Origin: Bugulina stolonifera
Lineage: Eukaryota; Bryozoa; Gymnolaemata; Cheilostomatida; Bugulidae
DNA: 64,000 nucleotides
Assembly: GCA_935421135.1 (NCBI GenBank)
Contig: OW285192.1
Location: 13,347,501 to 13,411,500 of the forward strand
Direction: 5' to 3'
Part shown: positions 1-13,489 of the stretch, piece after piece
Position numbering within the stretch: position 1 is the first letter of the stretch
Layout: every line of letters starts with the position of its first letter
The notes under the pieces: generated by a model
The model's input: only the letters and a program-made list of their open reading frames with translations
Database searches by the model: none
What the model was told of the DNA's origin: nothing
Translations under genes and position numbers: made by a program

Positions 1-129
1 CTTTAATTGATTGAATAATACCACCACTCTCAACAGTTCATGACATTCCAAGATCTGTCCTCAAACAGTAATTACAAAGTAGTGAGAAAATGTGTTTTTG
101 ATATAATTTCTCAGTTAGTGTGTACAGAC

Positions 130-2535
130 CTTAGAGTTTGACTCCCTGGGTAAAAGAGATTGTAGAATAGCATTACACTGAGCAATCTTATCAGCCTGCA
201 CTTGTATTGTAGAGAGTGAACTCCCATTTGATCCAAACAGATCCAGTCCAGCCATTGCCTCCATAGCTGCCTATACATGTAATAGTGAGCCAAGAAGCTT
301 GAGGTGGAAGATTAAAATTTTTCATTTGCAGATAAAACGTGCAAACTGCATAACAATTCTCATAGCGGCAATGTGAGTTGGTAAACAACATGTAAAGCTA
401 TATTCACCTTAGCCATGCCAATAGAGCTGGAGTTGAGCTCTGGTAAACCATGGTTAGTTTTGTCTCCTCTTTCCCAAATCCCATAGTCCTGGAAAATATA
501 AGCATGCAGTTTAATATTTTCTACCAAGCATGCTAATCATCAAAAATAAAGTAAATCCAACAGTCAACATCTGCAACATACAACCTTGAACAACAGGGAT
601 CATGCACGTAATCGAATGACTCCAATCGAATTGACAGACACCACAGGATCATCTAAATTATGGTCTGTTCAACCCCATGAGAATAAATGAAGTGTTAAAC
701 TGAGGAAAATCATACATACACATGTATTTTTTGTCTATTACACATACATGTGAATATAATTTTTTGGAAAGCATGAAAATTGGCAAAATATACTAATAAC
801 CCAGTGGTAAATCTGAAAGCAGAGGGTAGGATATTGAGTTGTGCCAATGCAGATAGGAAAAACCAGGAAATTAACAACTCATGGCAACTACAACAAATGT
901 CTTGGACCTGCATTATATGAACGACTGAACAAGGCCAATAAAATGAACAATTAAGAAGTGAATCCATGTAGTTGTGACCCCAGATAACCAAACTAATTTG
1001 TCTAAACAGCTCGTACTGTATACAGTGAACTAAAGAGATATTTTCTCACCGGTATGCGATAGGCTGACTCTATATAAAAGATTAAATTCTGGACAAAGTC
1101 AACTTCGTCTAGCGTGTATACAATCTGTAGCCCTACAACAATACGTATATATACATAAAGATAACCATTGGATGACTATATATACATGTATGTTGTAGCA
1201 GAGAGTACAAATATTAAAAAAATGACAGCATGAATACATGCACCTTAATATGATTTATACGAGTCGTGTATATACAAAAATCCTCACACTGGAATTGGAT
1301 TATTTTGAGTTAGGCCTTTGTTGCAGCAACATCACCAAATGATAATCTAAATATTTAACACAAAAGTCTGTAAAAAAGTCTAATTTTCTAAATTTCTGGA
1401 CTGCAATCTGTCCTCTTAGAATATTTCTACTCGCTGCCATGACACATTAAGCTACTGTATGCTACTGGAGACATGAATCTAACATACCACTAGCTGTCAT
1501 CTGAGCCAACATAAGCAAGTAGAAACTTGTAGCATCTATTTGCAGGTGCCCCCAGGCAGCATCAGATACCACTGTGCTATGGTCTTTACTTGAATATTTA
1601 GCATGGAGTGAATGCTTTGGTAACTGAGTTTGTTTGAATGCTTCGACTTTTTTAACTTGTCTCATCATGCACATTAACAAACCTCTCATTAACTTCACAA
1701 CGGACTAAAAAGAGAACAATCATGTACTTTACTACTCAATGTATGATTATATGAGTTGTTAGATGCCTAAACAGACTAAAAATTGTACGTGTTGATAGTA
1801 GCAATTATAGAAAACTATGACTGGAATTGACCTAAATGCGGTCTGGAAACTCTGAGGTTCGATTAATGCAATCTAGATTTTCACCTCAATACTGCATTAT
1901 TCGCTTACTTGTTCTAGTTCATATGCCTTAGCTCTGTCTTCATCAACATCAGCAGCTTTGCGATAGGCCAACGCTAGAGCCCATACTGCACAACCTGAAT
2001 ACACATTATCTCTTACCCAAGCATCATGATTCTCTTTCGAGTAAGCTATCAAACCAGTAATGGGATTCTGAAAGAAAAAGTAAATCAAAGAATGGTGAGT
2101 GCAAGAAAACAGTGCATATGATATTGAAAAAGATATTGGCCTACCTGTGCGTATATAGAGTATAAGTAAAAAACATCTGCTGCTATAGCAGAGAGCAGCA
2201 GATGCCTAATCAGTAGATCAGTAGTTTTCCGTGCAAGAAGTTCAAGTTCAATTCTGGTCAAAAATCTATTATGGAATGTAAAACTTAAAATCACAGAGGC
2301 CTATCTTGTTATAATAATTGCAATAACATATGAAGTTCACTATGTAAGACTATATTCTTATATGCAAGTATGAACATCAAACCAAAGTAAACTTTTGCTA
2401 ATGTCCGTTAGACTTGGCATTTGACAATGAGCAAATGTATGAATGACATTGTTCTACCTGATATTTAATGATTGTGTGACTGGCTATTCTATAATATTGA
2501 TCAAGGGCAAATCCTGAATTGCTCCTGCTTCTCAT
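130..2535 (-). CDS. PHKA: Phosphorylase b kinase regulatory subunit alpha, N-terminal part (6 exons, continues off the left edge)
   Basis: Regulatory alpha subunit of phosphorylase kinase, the complex that activates glycogen phosphorylase. Coding exons in gene order: 2535-2458, 2067-1909, 1704-1488, 1132-1050, 488-408, 270-130; 759 nt, 253 codons, all phases consistent. The start is the ATG at 2533-2535, giving [17 protein letters not shown], very close to the start of animal alpha subunits. Further family signatures are [76 protein letters not shown] and NSSSIGMAK. These belong to the glucoamylase-like (GH15-like) N-terminal domain. Human alpha subunits exceed 1,200 aa, so about four fifths of the gene lies beyond position 1; no plausible next exon is seen in 1-129. 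Alpha rather than beta is inferred from the N-terminus. The gene is divergent from the uL22m gene, with 1.2 kb between start codons. Confidence 0.93.
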
Positions 2536-3742
2536 TGTTGCCAAATCTACAAAACAACATTTTTAGATTTTATCATACAATACTCTAGCTTTCGAGAAAG
2601 CATTTATCGAAAATTTAATAACTTTAAAATAATCAGCCAGATTCGAATATAAGCTCAAACAAAAATATAAGTTAAGATCCCCTGATGTGTATATATAGAA
2701 CGTCAAAATACATAATCTAGTGATAGACTTAGAGAAGAGATAGAGTAAGTAAGTAGTCTAGCCAGTGAGTGGCAGCCGGAGCTATTAATGATTGGCCGAT
2801 TGCCGCCATACTTTTCAAAGAGCAGGAGCGAAAAATCTGGACTTTTTGGTTCAAAATCCCTGGACAAGCACCAGAATCCCTGGACATAGTTTGGGTGTAT
2901 ATTATTTTAAGGAGACTTATCACTGAAAAGCATCAAATTATCAATTTTAGTGTTATCTAGTGGTTTGTAAGATATTTTCTTCAATGTAAATGACTAATTT
3001 TAGGCTGTATCTTGTGCTTTATGAGGTATGGTAACATGTTCACCGTACAGAAAAAATCAGGACAGCTGGAAAATTAGTAGGGACAGGCACAAAAACCAGG
3101 GGGTGTCCTGACAAAATCTGGACACTTGGCATGTATGATTGCCGCTAGACATACCAGGAGAAATTCTGCAAAATCATAGCACATGAAACGCCCAGAGTCC
3201 TGATGAAGAGAGGGAGATGCTATCCTAAATTTAACAAGTTAATAAAAATTCAATAACAATTAGTAAAAGTTCAATTGTAGGCTACATGTACATGTACTGC
3301 AGGTCTACAATTACTAGAATTTCTGGTTGGTACCGAAAAAGCCTCATTATCCGCGAACCTTCATAACACCCCTGTTGTTTCAACACGATACTATCCAATA
3401 GTAATCGTGTATTTTAGACACTGTCCAATCGTGCACATGTATTTACAAATAGCTGTTGCTAAAAGCTGGAAACGAAAGCTATAAAATAGCGTATCAAGTA
3501 TTGCAATTTTCAAAATAACCTTAGCTTTTGTTCTATAATAAACGGACTGGTTCGTTGACTCATTACTTAAACTAACGTCTATCACTACAACCTACCCACA
3601 CAGCTAGAATGTAACGCAGGCTTGGGCAGCATATGGCCAGAAAAAGTATTTTAATTGTGACTAGGGCCTATCACTTTGATTTCCTAATTTAAATTTAAAC
3701 GATATTTCTGTCTATGATCAACTGAAGCTACTCACCACCATA
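2536..3742. promoter_or_regulatory. Divergent intergenic region between PHKA and MRPL22
   Basis: About 1.2 kb separates two start codons facing away from each other, so both promoters must lie here or in unseen 5' UTR introns. I see no clear TATA box for either gene and no coding exon. The 63-aa open frame at 2769-2960 has no recognisable content. The region is AT-rich with a short TACATG repeat near 3283-3300. Promoter function is inferred from position only. Confidence 0.4.
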
Positions 3743-6506
3743 ATGCTAAAGCGAATAATTCAGTCAGCAAGCTGTGATATTAATTTTGGGGTCTCCAGAG
3801 GTAGGTCTATTGGATAATTAATTAATTAATTTTTTATTAATATAAATATTAATATGAATATCGAATATAAATATTAAAATACATATAATACTGATTACTC
3901 ATTTTAATGTTTATTCATATTTATTTTTTCTTAGCAAAATCAAGGGATGATGTAGTGACACGGTGCGTTTATGGTTGGATGCTATAGAAAAATTTAACCC
4001 TAGACTATAAACAAATTCTCTTTCATTTATATATATAATAATATTCATACTTTTATAGCCATATTCTGTAACAAAAGTTTAGCTGGAAAGAGGTTATGTT
4101 TACATATAGATTCTCCCTTTTCTGGTGATAGTCCTAGAAAAAATTCCTTTGAATGGGCTTTGCTAAAATAGTAGGTGCCAAAAACACAGCAGTGATGGAG
4201 TGACATAAATGTTACATAGAATTTGTAGACTCTCAAACAAAGAGCAGCATGTTATAACCCTTTGAAATGTTGCATAATTGTACCCACTTTTACCTAAATA
4301 CCTCTGGCCAGCTTGAGATGGTATTCTCGTTAATTTTTGTAATCGTATGGCTACCAAAGACACAGCAAAAGAGCAATAAAAAGTTAATTTTAGTCCATCG
4401 TCATGTCTTGACTTCCATTGATCTCTAACTCTGGATGCAATACTTCAATTTTTTTTTCCTGTTATGTTTGTAGGTTTACTTCCCTGTTTAGCAGTTCAAC
4501 CTCCTAATAAAGAACCAGTGCATATTAATGGTGTTCTCCAACAATATAATGGGTAAGGTTCATTTTTTTTTGCGCATCAACTTTAAGGTAAACTAGTTCT
4601 ATCGCCTTAAATGTATATTGCATTGACCACTGTTTTACTTACTATGCATTTGATAGGCCACAATCATGCTCTTTATGCATATTTGATTGCACAACATTCA
4701 TGGCGGAATGATTGCATAATCTGATCTTACTACTTCATATACTTGTTCTTTATGTTTGAACAGATTTAGGAAATCTATGAACCAAATACGGTCTTTACAC
4801 CAATCGGCGATCAGACAGATGAACTACAAGCCACCAGAGGGATGGTTAAAATATAATGAAGTGGTATTTCCTCCAACTAAAGAAGGAGAACCAGAGAGAC
4901 CAGCAGTATGTATATCAACTGTTGCCTAGGCATTGGTAGTGTTGTATTTACTTGTAATTGTGTTTTATGAATAATGATTCATGTGAGCAACCTTTGTCAG
5001 TTTATTGTCATGTGAACTGTGCCATTATTTAGGAAGTCTACCATCAACGGAACCATGTCAGATACCAGCACGACAAGATGCTTTATCTGTGTAGAATGGT
5101 AAGTTATATATTTGAATAGTACTCAGAATGCTCAGAATCTGATAACTTTCTCTACAGGTCTCTGCCCATGTCTCTACTAAAATAATCATGGAAAAACAAC
5201 TCTTACATTTGCTGATGTTATTTGTGTGTAATTCAACCATGTAGAATTCCTATATTTGTTAGACACTGCAGAAATGGCGAGGTGTGTGAAGTGTCGCAGT
5301 TTTTTGAGTAATAGTATCTATCTTGCATTGTAGATCAGAGGTATGAGTATTGATGACGCGAAGAAGCAATTATCATTCAAAGACAGAGCAGGTGCTACCA
5401 TTCTTAAAGAGGTCGGTATCACCTGTTTGCTAAATGCGGGTTCACATTAGTTCCTGAAAATATCTGTGTCTATTATGATATATATAGTTGCCATATGATA
5501 CTAGTTTTTGTGTCATGGCTTAGCTTACTTGGGTGTATCACTACAGCAATATGCTATATTATTCATTTTAACTGAATGGATAAAAATAATAACGAGGAGA
5601 TATAACTTCCACAGGCTGCTGAGCTTGTCATGTTGTTGGTTGGAAGGAGTTTCCCTTTCACAATTGCAATAAATTAGTTTGCTTTTTTATTATATTGTAG
5701 GTGTTGGAAGAGGCACAGGAAATGGCCATCAAGGATCACAATGTTGAGTTTAGATCCAACATGTGGGTTGGTAAGTTGTCTACTCATACATCCCTTTTTT
5801 TTGTAACATGTAACGTGTGGCACACATTTGTCTGGCATACGTGTCACACATGTTTATGTAAAACCTTTTTTCTAATCAATAACTTTCCCAGCATCCATTT
5901 TACCTCATTATCATCTGCTGTCCTGATTATTGTCCTTCCCATCGAAGTGTAAATTGTAGCTTTTGATTTTAGCTGAAGCATTCCCCAGGCCGGCTGGATT
6001 TATGAAAGGTGTTCGTAAACATGGCAGGCTGTACATGGGAGTAGTACGGTATGTGTGCAGATAGTTATAATATACGATAGCACTCGCCACCATAATAATG
6101 ATGAGCATAATGTTGATACCAATTAAATATAAGATATGATTACTCCCAATTGACCAGTTTTAATTCTATTTACTACACACGATTCATTATGTCATATTGC
6201 TGATGACATCATACTACTGGTGACATAAATTACTATTAGAGTAGTAATAACATCATCTCACTAGGGTTATTACACAAGTAGTGATGACACCTATGTTACC
6301 AATGATATCAGCAACTAGACAGTGTTGTTAAGGTCATATGGTTATGCTGTATGTACTATTGTAGCTACCGATATATTCACTTGTTTGTCAAGTTGAGAGA
6401 AGGTGAACCACCAGAGCATTACTACACACCAAAGCTTAATGGACATCAACATAAGGAACGATATCTCGCTGATCTCAGAAAGCGTAGGATCATTCACTCA
6501 CTCTGA
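3743..6506 (+). CDS. MRPL22: Mitochondrial large-subunit ribosomal protein uL22m (8 exons, 236 aa)
   Basis: Component of the large subunit of the mitochondrial ribosome; the uL22 family lines the exit tunnel. Exons: 3743-3800, 4474-4552, 4764-4905, 5033-5098, 5334-5411, 5701-5770, 5973-6048, 6365-6506; 711 nt including TGA, phases consistent. The ATG at 3743 gives MLKRIIQSASCDINFGVSRG, a basic, acid-poor N-terminus typical of a mitochondrial targeting sequence. It splices in phase to the second exon. Family signatures are KMLYLCRMIRGMSIDDAKKQL, AGATILKEVLEEAQEMA, KDHNVEFRSNMWV and the C-terminal RKRRIIHSL, matching animal MRPL22 closely. Length is usual for the family. The last intron (6049-6364) carries an imperfect inverted repeat. 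The gene is convergent with the unrecognised gene downstream. Confidence 0.95.
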
Positions 6507-7262
6507 TATTTTCACTGTAACTATACGAACATTAACACACCCTAATTGTATGAATACTGTAACTTTATGAATGCTGTTGTTATAACTTCTATTCAACAAT
6601 TGTACACCGTTGATTTAATTTGTATTAAGCTGGGCTTCTGTATCCTTCATAAACTTCATAGTTTTGTATATTTCGTAAATCGGAAACATCCATAAATGGT
6701 TTATAAATATTTAAGGTGTTCACTGTAAAGCTCTATGCTACCAAGTTTGAAGCAATGTCATCATATCTTTGTTTACTGTGACTAAAGAGTGGAACAATTT
6801 TATCCATCTGATGTATTGATCTCCATCAACATGAGATCTGATGCAATAGTTGCTGCCATAGTTATTTGTTAACTTCCTGTTTTCTTGAGAAAGAGCTGCC
6901 TGTACCCACTTATCTCATTTATTCCTGCCAATGGTTTCATTGGTCTCAAATATCCAGTAGGCCTGCACAATTTAATAAACTAGTGAACAATTTGAAAACT
7001 TACAGATATATCTTTTTAGAGTTTATTAAACCTCACTATGCCAAGACTATAACTATAACTACATTGTACATGTATTTGGTAAATCACTGATCACTGGGTT
7101 AATGAAAGGACAACTACCAATCTATGAACAGTTTACTATCTTGTAACAAGAGCTGAGGATTGAGTATTGACCGACATGTTGACATGTTTTATTCTCGAGT
7201 CATGTGTTCGTACATGGCGTTGTACTCGTAAGTTCTCTTGGAACAAGGTAAACATTCAATTG
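6507..7262. other. Convergent 3' intergenic region
   Basis: About 0.75 kb between the stop codons of the uL22m gene (+) and the unrecognised gene (-). It should hold both 3' UTRs. AT-rich; no coding exon, RNA gene or repeat recognised. Confidence 0.4.
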
Positions 7263-10200
7263 TCAAAATCTCACACCCTCGATCAAATAAAAAATCCCTT
7301 CAAATTGAACAGAAATACTGAGAAAAGGCAGTTTTAGTGTGCAATTGACTGACCTATATATTTGCCAACTGTCTGATTCTGTACTCTTTATGCTGTACAT
7401 ATTCTGTAGTCTCTCTATCTTTCTACTGATTGGTGGTAATGATAAGTTAAACGGAATATCTTTGACCAGACTTGTCCTCCCGGATTGACATTTTGCTCTC
7501 ATTGATTTTTTCACGTTAGGCGATGTGAAAACAGGTTTGGAATTAGCGTCTGGTGATTCACTCTGCTTGATAGTGGCTTTCCCTGTTAGTAAATTTGCTA
7601 CCAGTTTAATTTCAACAAATACGAGTATACATACTTATGGTGTAGGCCTATACCAGGCTCATATTCAACTCCAATGTTTTTTAAGGCTTTAATAAAAAAA
7701 TGAGCATGAAAAAAGTTTTTACTTTTCTAGTTTCATTTTGATGTACTGTAAGTTATTTGTTATTACACACCTGCATTACTACTATTCATCGCTTGGTATC
7801 GCATTATTTTCTTCTGACTTCTAAACATCGCTTCAAGTTTATGAGACCGTTTGAGCCTCAGTCTACGGTCCTCTACAGACCTCACAGTTTCTGTATATTC
7901 AGACTTTGAACTGGAAGTTGTCTTCACTGTGAGAAGAGGCCTTAACATTTTTTGGCTTTGTGCACAATGCTTACATGGTAATAGCTTTTGTACTTCTAAC
8001 ACATCTCCTGTCTGTAATTATATTGTATAATCAGTAGTAACATTCAAATAAAAGTGTTGTGATTGTCTAGAAAAAAGGAACTGGCTTTGCAGTTAATCGT
8101 TTCTCTAAAGCAAGCGTCTTTATTGCAATCTGTTTATCAAGTGATCAGAGGTAGACAGTTAATCGCTACACCCTAAATTTTGGCAAAACAAGAAGAGGCA
8201 TTAGAAATTTTAACGCAAAGACATTATAAATAGATTTTATCTGATCTCTACTATGCTCATGTTTGTAATGTTCTTGTTTGCCTCTTTTTGCTCAATGTTT
8301 AATTTGTGTTGAAGTGTCTAGTTTCATGACTGTGACTGGACAGATGTCGCTGTGCATTAAATGATATGCCAAGTCTTCTTCTAGGAATGTTCATGTACCA
8401 CTTGCATTGCCAGAACATGCTTCTAGGCACTAGTGTGATGGCAGACATTGTTCCCATACAATGTAGCATGCAATACATGTATATAGATTATATAATACAA
8501 TGATCGCATGCCTAATAATGTTTTACTTGCCAACAATTAGTTACCTTTACGTTGTTATGAGTTTTCCTTTCAGAAGGTGGGTCTAATATTCTTAGATATC
8601 TGTGGAGAATAGAGTTTCTCTGCAAGTGAAAGCAGTCTCCTAGAGTAGACAATGTCTGTATAGAAGCATCGTTTTCTACTTCAGCCGTCTGCGGTAGAGG
8701 TCTATTTGATTGTATAGCGGGTAGCAGTGGCAACGCCACAGTTTTATCAGAGTAAGAAGGTTCCCTATAATATCTCGGTGATCCTTTGATCTCTAAATAT
8801 CTCATTTCCTGTTGGCCGTCTAAGGTCTTCCGCCAATAGCTATGAGTTTTAGGCTCGATTCTAAAATGCACCCGATATTTATATAGATAGTAGAATGGTG
8901 CCATTCTGTTGACATTATGCTATGGAAATACACACAGCGTTGACACTATCACAGTAACACAAAGTGTCGTGTTTAATACAATCCTCTTCTGTAATCTTTG
9001 ATAATAGCATAGACTACCTTGTGCTGTATAATAATCTGCCCAGCCAGTCTGTGTTTGGAGATTTTTTCACCTTCTCCAGAATTTCTCGGCGCCGTTTGTG
9101 AATTTTTCTTTTAGATGCTACCAATACATGCAATTTATATTCTATTGTATTGCTTCACAATATGTGCATGTAACTGTGCCGTGTAATGAAGCAAGTAAAT
9201 AGTAGTATAAGGTATAGCACCGAAACACTGGTATTCCCAGCTCTTCTCAGGCTTCAATCACAAAAGACAAAGTTGGAACTGTCTTCCTCGTATGCACCCT
9301 ACTGCAATGAGATAAGTAGACTCTAATAAACTTTAAAACTGCAGTAGTTGGGACAATGATCCGGTTATAAACACTGCTACCTGCTACCTGCTACCTACTA
9401 CTCACTACTTCTAGTAGCAGACAAATTTCTCAGCAGTCTGAGCTCTTAAAGCTGTGCTATACAATAATACGGTGTGCATATACATAAATACATGTATGGC
9501 CCTCTTTGCATATAAACAATGAGTCCGCTCTGCACTACGAGTAATCATAAAACTACCTAACTTACCTATAGGTTTATCTCCAAATTGTTTCCTATTGGTG
9601 CCATAGCCTCTGCTGCTTAAGTTTTCACTGCTACTATTATTTGGGTCGTAGCCTCCCCCTGCCCCTGCTACAGCCATTCTCTTCTCTGGCATCTCAGTCT
9701 CAGTCATAAATGTTCTAGTTTGGATTGCACCATCTTTATTTTCATGAGAAGGCTGGAAACACAACTACATATTATATGACAAACAACACTGGTACAAATA
9801 TGGTTCACATGACCGTATATGAACCCTTCTCTCTACTTACCACGTTTGTTTGTTTCTCAGGAGAGACTGGGGTAGTCGTGTGCTGCCCTCCTATTGGATT
9901 ATCGTCGATGCAGTCATCGTAGTATTTTTGTGATCGTTGATTTGGTAGAACGCTTTCACTTAGTGTTTTCTTGTCTCTTTTAGATCTTAGTTTGGGTGCT
10001 TTATATTCTGTGGTAGACTTTGTTTTTGGTATTGCGCTGCATAATGAAAGGGTAAATAATAGTAGATTTACAACAAATCAAAATACATGTATGTGCATGT
10101 ACATGTTCCTAACTTGCTCAGTCAAACTGTTACGTCAGATCATTCATAGTCAAGATCTACAAATTATTGTTAACAAAACCACTACTACTTGCTAAAGAGT

Positions 10201-13200
10201 GGTTGTAGTAATAAAATACGGCAGCAATCGAGGTTTTAATTGCCCTTTACCTTAGCTGAGTGATCAAATATGGTCGTACGGCAGGATACGATCTTCTTAC
10301 AGTTATCCCTTCGATAATGAGGCTGAGATCTGACCATGAACTTGCAACACTTGAATCCTACCAAAATATAGTCATACATGCTACCATTGTATATTAGACC
10401 AAATGACTTTGAAGAGAACGACGATGCATAATATGAGTAGTACTAAGCTCTACGTTCAATAAAAATGACTAGTATGGAGATGCGAGAAGTATATTGCTAC
10501 AGCTTTTTATTGAGAGAAGGAAATGCATTTTGTACATTGCCAGTTGCAACTCAAAAATAAACTTTTAACGAAAATTTAATTACTGTTTTATTAGTCTACA
10601 TTTATGGACCGAAGCCCAAAATTAGTGGACATACCTCCAGCAGATTACCCAGTGAGTCTGTATCTGTGCTCATACTGCTAGCTGTAGTTTCCGTGCCACT
10701 GATATCTTCTTCCTCATCATCAGTCATCTCACCATCATCACCGTCAGTAGAAAGAATAGAGAATAGGTCTGAACCCACATCACCTTCATCCAGTGAAATA
10801 AGGTGTGCAAACTCCATAGCTGATAAATTGGGAGTTGCGTACTCTAGAAAACAAGTGATACAGATTCCAGATACTTCAATACAGTTATACTCATGCTTTT
10901 CTTTGGAGTTGTCTTCTTTCTTCTTTACCCTATTTGCATGGACAAGTTGTATGGAAATAACTAACTGAAAGATTAGCTCTAATAATGTCATAATTTAATA
11001 TAACTTGTGTATACCTAAGCCAGCAATCGACAATGTCTATGACATTGTAAAATACATTGTACATTATGAAATAATATTCAAATACTGGCGAGAAAATTTT
11101 GTAATTCTACAACTTAGAATTTACAAACCTACTTCTCAAATCGGGAAGAGATAATCTTTCTTTCTTTGCCTTTACCGATCTAGATCTAGCTGGTGTACGT
11201 GTGGGCACTTGAAGTGGCTCACTTTGTGTCCGACGTATGTAATGCAGAGCTATTGAAGCTGTTCTTCTGGACTCATTTTCTACATCTTCACAAGTAAATA
11301 AATAGGAAATCATTGTAGTAACACATCAATATTAGATTTTCGGCAATCTTAATAATGGCTGGAAACTATGAAAACTATAAATCTTGACTTTGTGTGGTGT
11401 TCCGTCACCCGAGCTTTCATTTCAGTGCGTGAAAAACGGTTTGTCAGTAAATGTGGTTGTGATCTATACTTATAATCATAACAATCCTGTTGACTTTAAT
11501 TTACTTGAAAATTGCATCTTCACCTACTTCATTGACTAGTTCTGGTAGCTCATTGCCGATAACAACAACCAATAGCGGTTGTAACAATATTATTATCAAT
11601 TTCAGTACTGTATCATAGTAGCTCTCACCAATCCATTTATCAGCTCCATCAGTATTATTATCAAACACTAATTCATCCCATTCTCCTGCAACAACGACAG
11701 TGATGGAGTAGATGACTGTCATGAGGTAGATTGAATTTGAAGGTTTTAGAATACTCCAGTCAAAGTTTAAGCGAATAAATTAAATCTTGGAATATGGTAT
11801 ATTACAATAATGTTCCACCTGAACATTATTATTTAATCCAAAAGTGGATATATTGATAAAATATTTTCGGAAATAAAAAGAAAGATGATATGAAGAGATT
11901 TTCAAAATCTACTGATAAGGTTGTTTACCCTCGTCATCAGAAGTCGACAAAGTATAAGTTAGGTCCCTCAGTGCTGCCTTTACGTAAGTATCTATGCTGT
12001 CTGTACTTAATGATTCTAATGAACTTGTTGCCATTGGTTCAGATTCTGGTAGTTTAGAGGAACCTTCTGGATTATTTATCTGTTCAAGTCCTAACCATAT
12101 CTCATTTGAGCTGTAAGAATCTGATGCCTGTACATGTGATTCGTCAGCAGTTGTTGTATCCGCTTCTGATTGGTCAACTGTTATTGTATCTGTATTAAAT
12201 AGGTCACATACTTGTCTGTGAGAAGCCGATTGGTCGACTGTGTTCTGGAAAGATTCTGATAATGCTCTACGCTGTGTCTGTAAAACATTGATGAATATCT
12301 AACTTGAACGGGTTACTCAAATTTTTGAGATGGCCTCATGTCAAGATCAAGATGGCTGTCATCATATAATTCAGCATAACTGAAGCTCACCATACTGAGG
12401 TCATTTAAGTATACTTAAATGACCTCAGTATGGTGAGCTTATATCTGTGATTCTCACTAATACTGGTATGGCACGACAGCTTGGATCAATACTTGCACTA
12501 TAAAATTATTGGATAATCGAAATGTGACATCTAAAGGGAGCATCTTGCATCTTACGATGCAAGTTTAGTGCCTTTATCTCTGCCAATCTACAGACTAAAA
12601 TCAGTTTTTAAGCAATAAAAGGTAACACAAGAACTCACCTATCAGACTATAAATATCATAGTCATGTGACCTACATGTATTTTATAGCAAAAACTCAGTC
12701 ATTAATTTCTTTTGCTTGAAACACTGTCCAAGATTGTTACCATGATCAGCTTTGGATGAGTTATTTGATCATTTGAATCATGGTTCTGTTCTACCCAGGA
12801 GGTTGTCAAAACAATAGCTTATATTATGCAACCGCCATGTATTTCATGTAACCACTGCTAGGTATTTACTTTTGACTTGTTAAATCTGCTGCGGCTCTGA
12901 TGTCTTCCTGCAATTGGTGCCGATTTGCACCTGTATCTAATGGCTTCATCACTTTCTGATCTAGAGCTCCAAGTAGTATTACTGAAATATAATACAATAT
13001 AGCATGAAAGCCAAGCAACTAAAATTTTATTAAGGTGAAGACATTCTTATTCTACTAACTGCTGTACTTATAGATATATATTCTATAACACATATGTTAG
13101 CATAACATTTTGTATAATTACATTATAATAAATAATATTTTACATGTCATGGAATCATGTCAAAACCAATGATCGTCACATTTACATACAGATACACATT

Positions 13201-13489
13201 GTACATGTACATGTACATGTACATGTACAATGTAGGTTCTAATTATAGCTGTAGATTCGCCCTCTCTTAGTTCTTGCTATGTTCAAATATTATGAGAAGA
13301 CAATTTCCTAGCTAAAATCATACTCTGTACTATTACTCTGTATAAAACACAAGTTATCACATTGAGTTACAAAAATAGCATACTGGCATAAACCATTCAA
13401 AGCGCACACTGCAGTGATGCTATGTTATTAAATGATTCCTCACCTCTTATTATTATTTGGTGAAATTTCTACATCTACGTGGCTGGATG
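7263..13489 (-). CDS. Unrecognised acidic, serine-rich protein (13 exons seen, at least 811 aa, 5' end not found)
   Basis: I do not recognise this gene. Exons in gene order: 13489-13444, 12981-12870, 12277-11929, 11685-11629, 11285-11133, 10843-10635, 10357-10251, 10036-9841, 9752-9566, 9117-9018, 8905-8545, 8011-7771, 7582-7263. All 12 junctions keep one open frame (811 codons plus TGA), which strongly supports a real gene. The N-terminal half is low complexity and rich in Ser, Asp, Glu and Thr. It contains the acidic run DGDDGEMTDDEEEDISGTE and the phospho-site-like SAPIAGRHQSRSR and RRTQSEPLQ. The middle has a basic stretch, RKIHKRRREILEKVKK, followed by a Tyr/Arg-rich segment. Later come LPCKHCAQ (a CxxC) and a basic LKRSHKLEAMFRSQKK. 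No signal peptide or membrane segment was seen. The start codon must lie upstream of 13489. It is probably intracellular, perhaps a phosphoregulated scaffold; that is inference. Confidence 0.7.
12383..12440. repeat. Perfect 58-bp palindrome without spacer
   Basis: Each 29-nt arm is the exact reverse complement of the other, centred between 12411 and 12412 in GTATAC. The left arm begins AAGCTCACCATACTGAGG and the right arm ends CCTCAGTATGGTGAGCTT. Symmetry stops immediately outside (G at 12382, A at 12441). It lies in the intron between the exons at 12870 and 12277 of the unrecognised gene. Confidence 0.95.
13196..13233. repeat. TACATG microsatellite forming a 38-bp palindrome
   Basis: About five tandem TACATG units (hexamer palindromic with its own overlap), flanked by ATTG and CAAT, make a perfect 38-bp palindrome. 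It lies in the intron between the exons at 13444 and 12981. Shorter TACATGTACATG runs recur across the window. Confidence 0.85.

Noticed and set aside
1..129. Next PHKA exon
   Set aside because: No stretch matches the expected continuation of the family, and the only open segment after an AG does not resemble it.
6171..6330. Inverted repeat rich in GATGACATCA words in the last uL22m intron
   Set aside because: Arms match only in short pieces; too weak to call an element.
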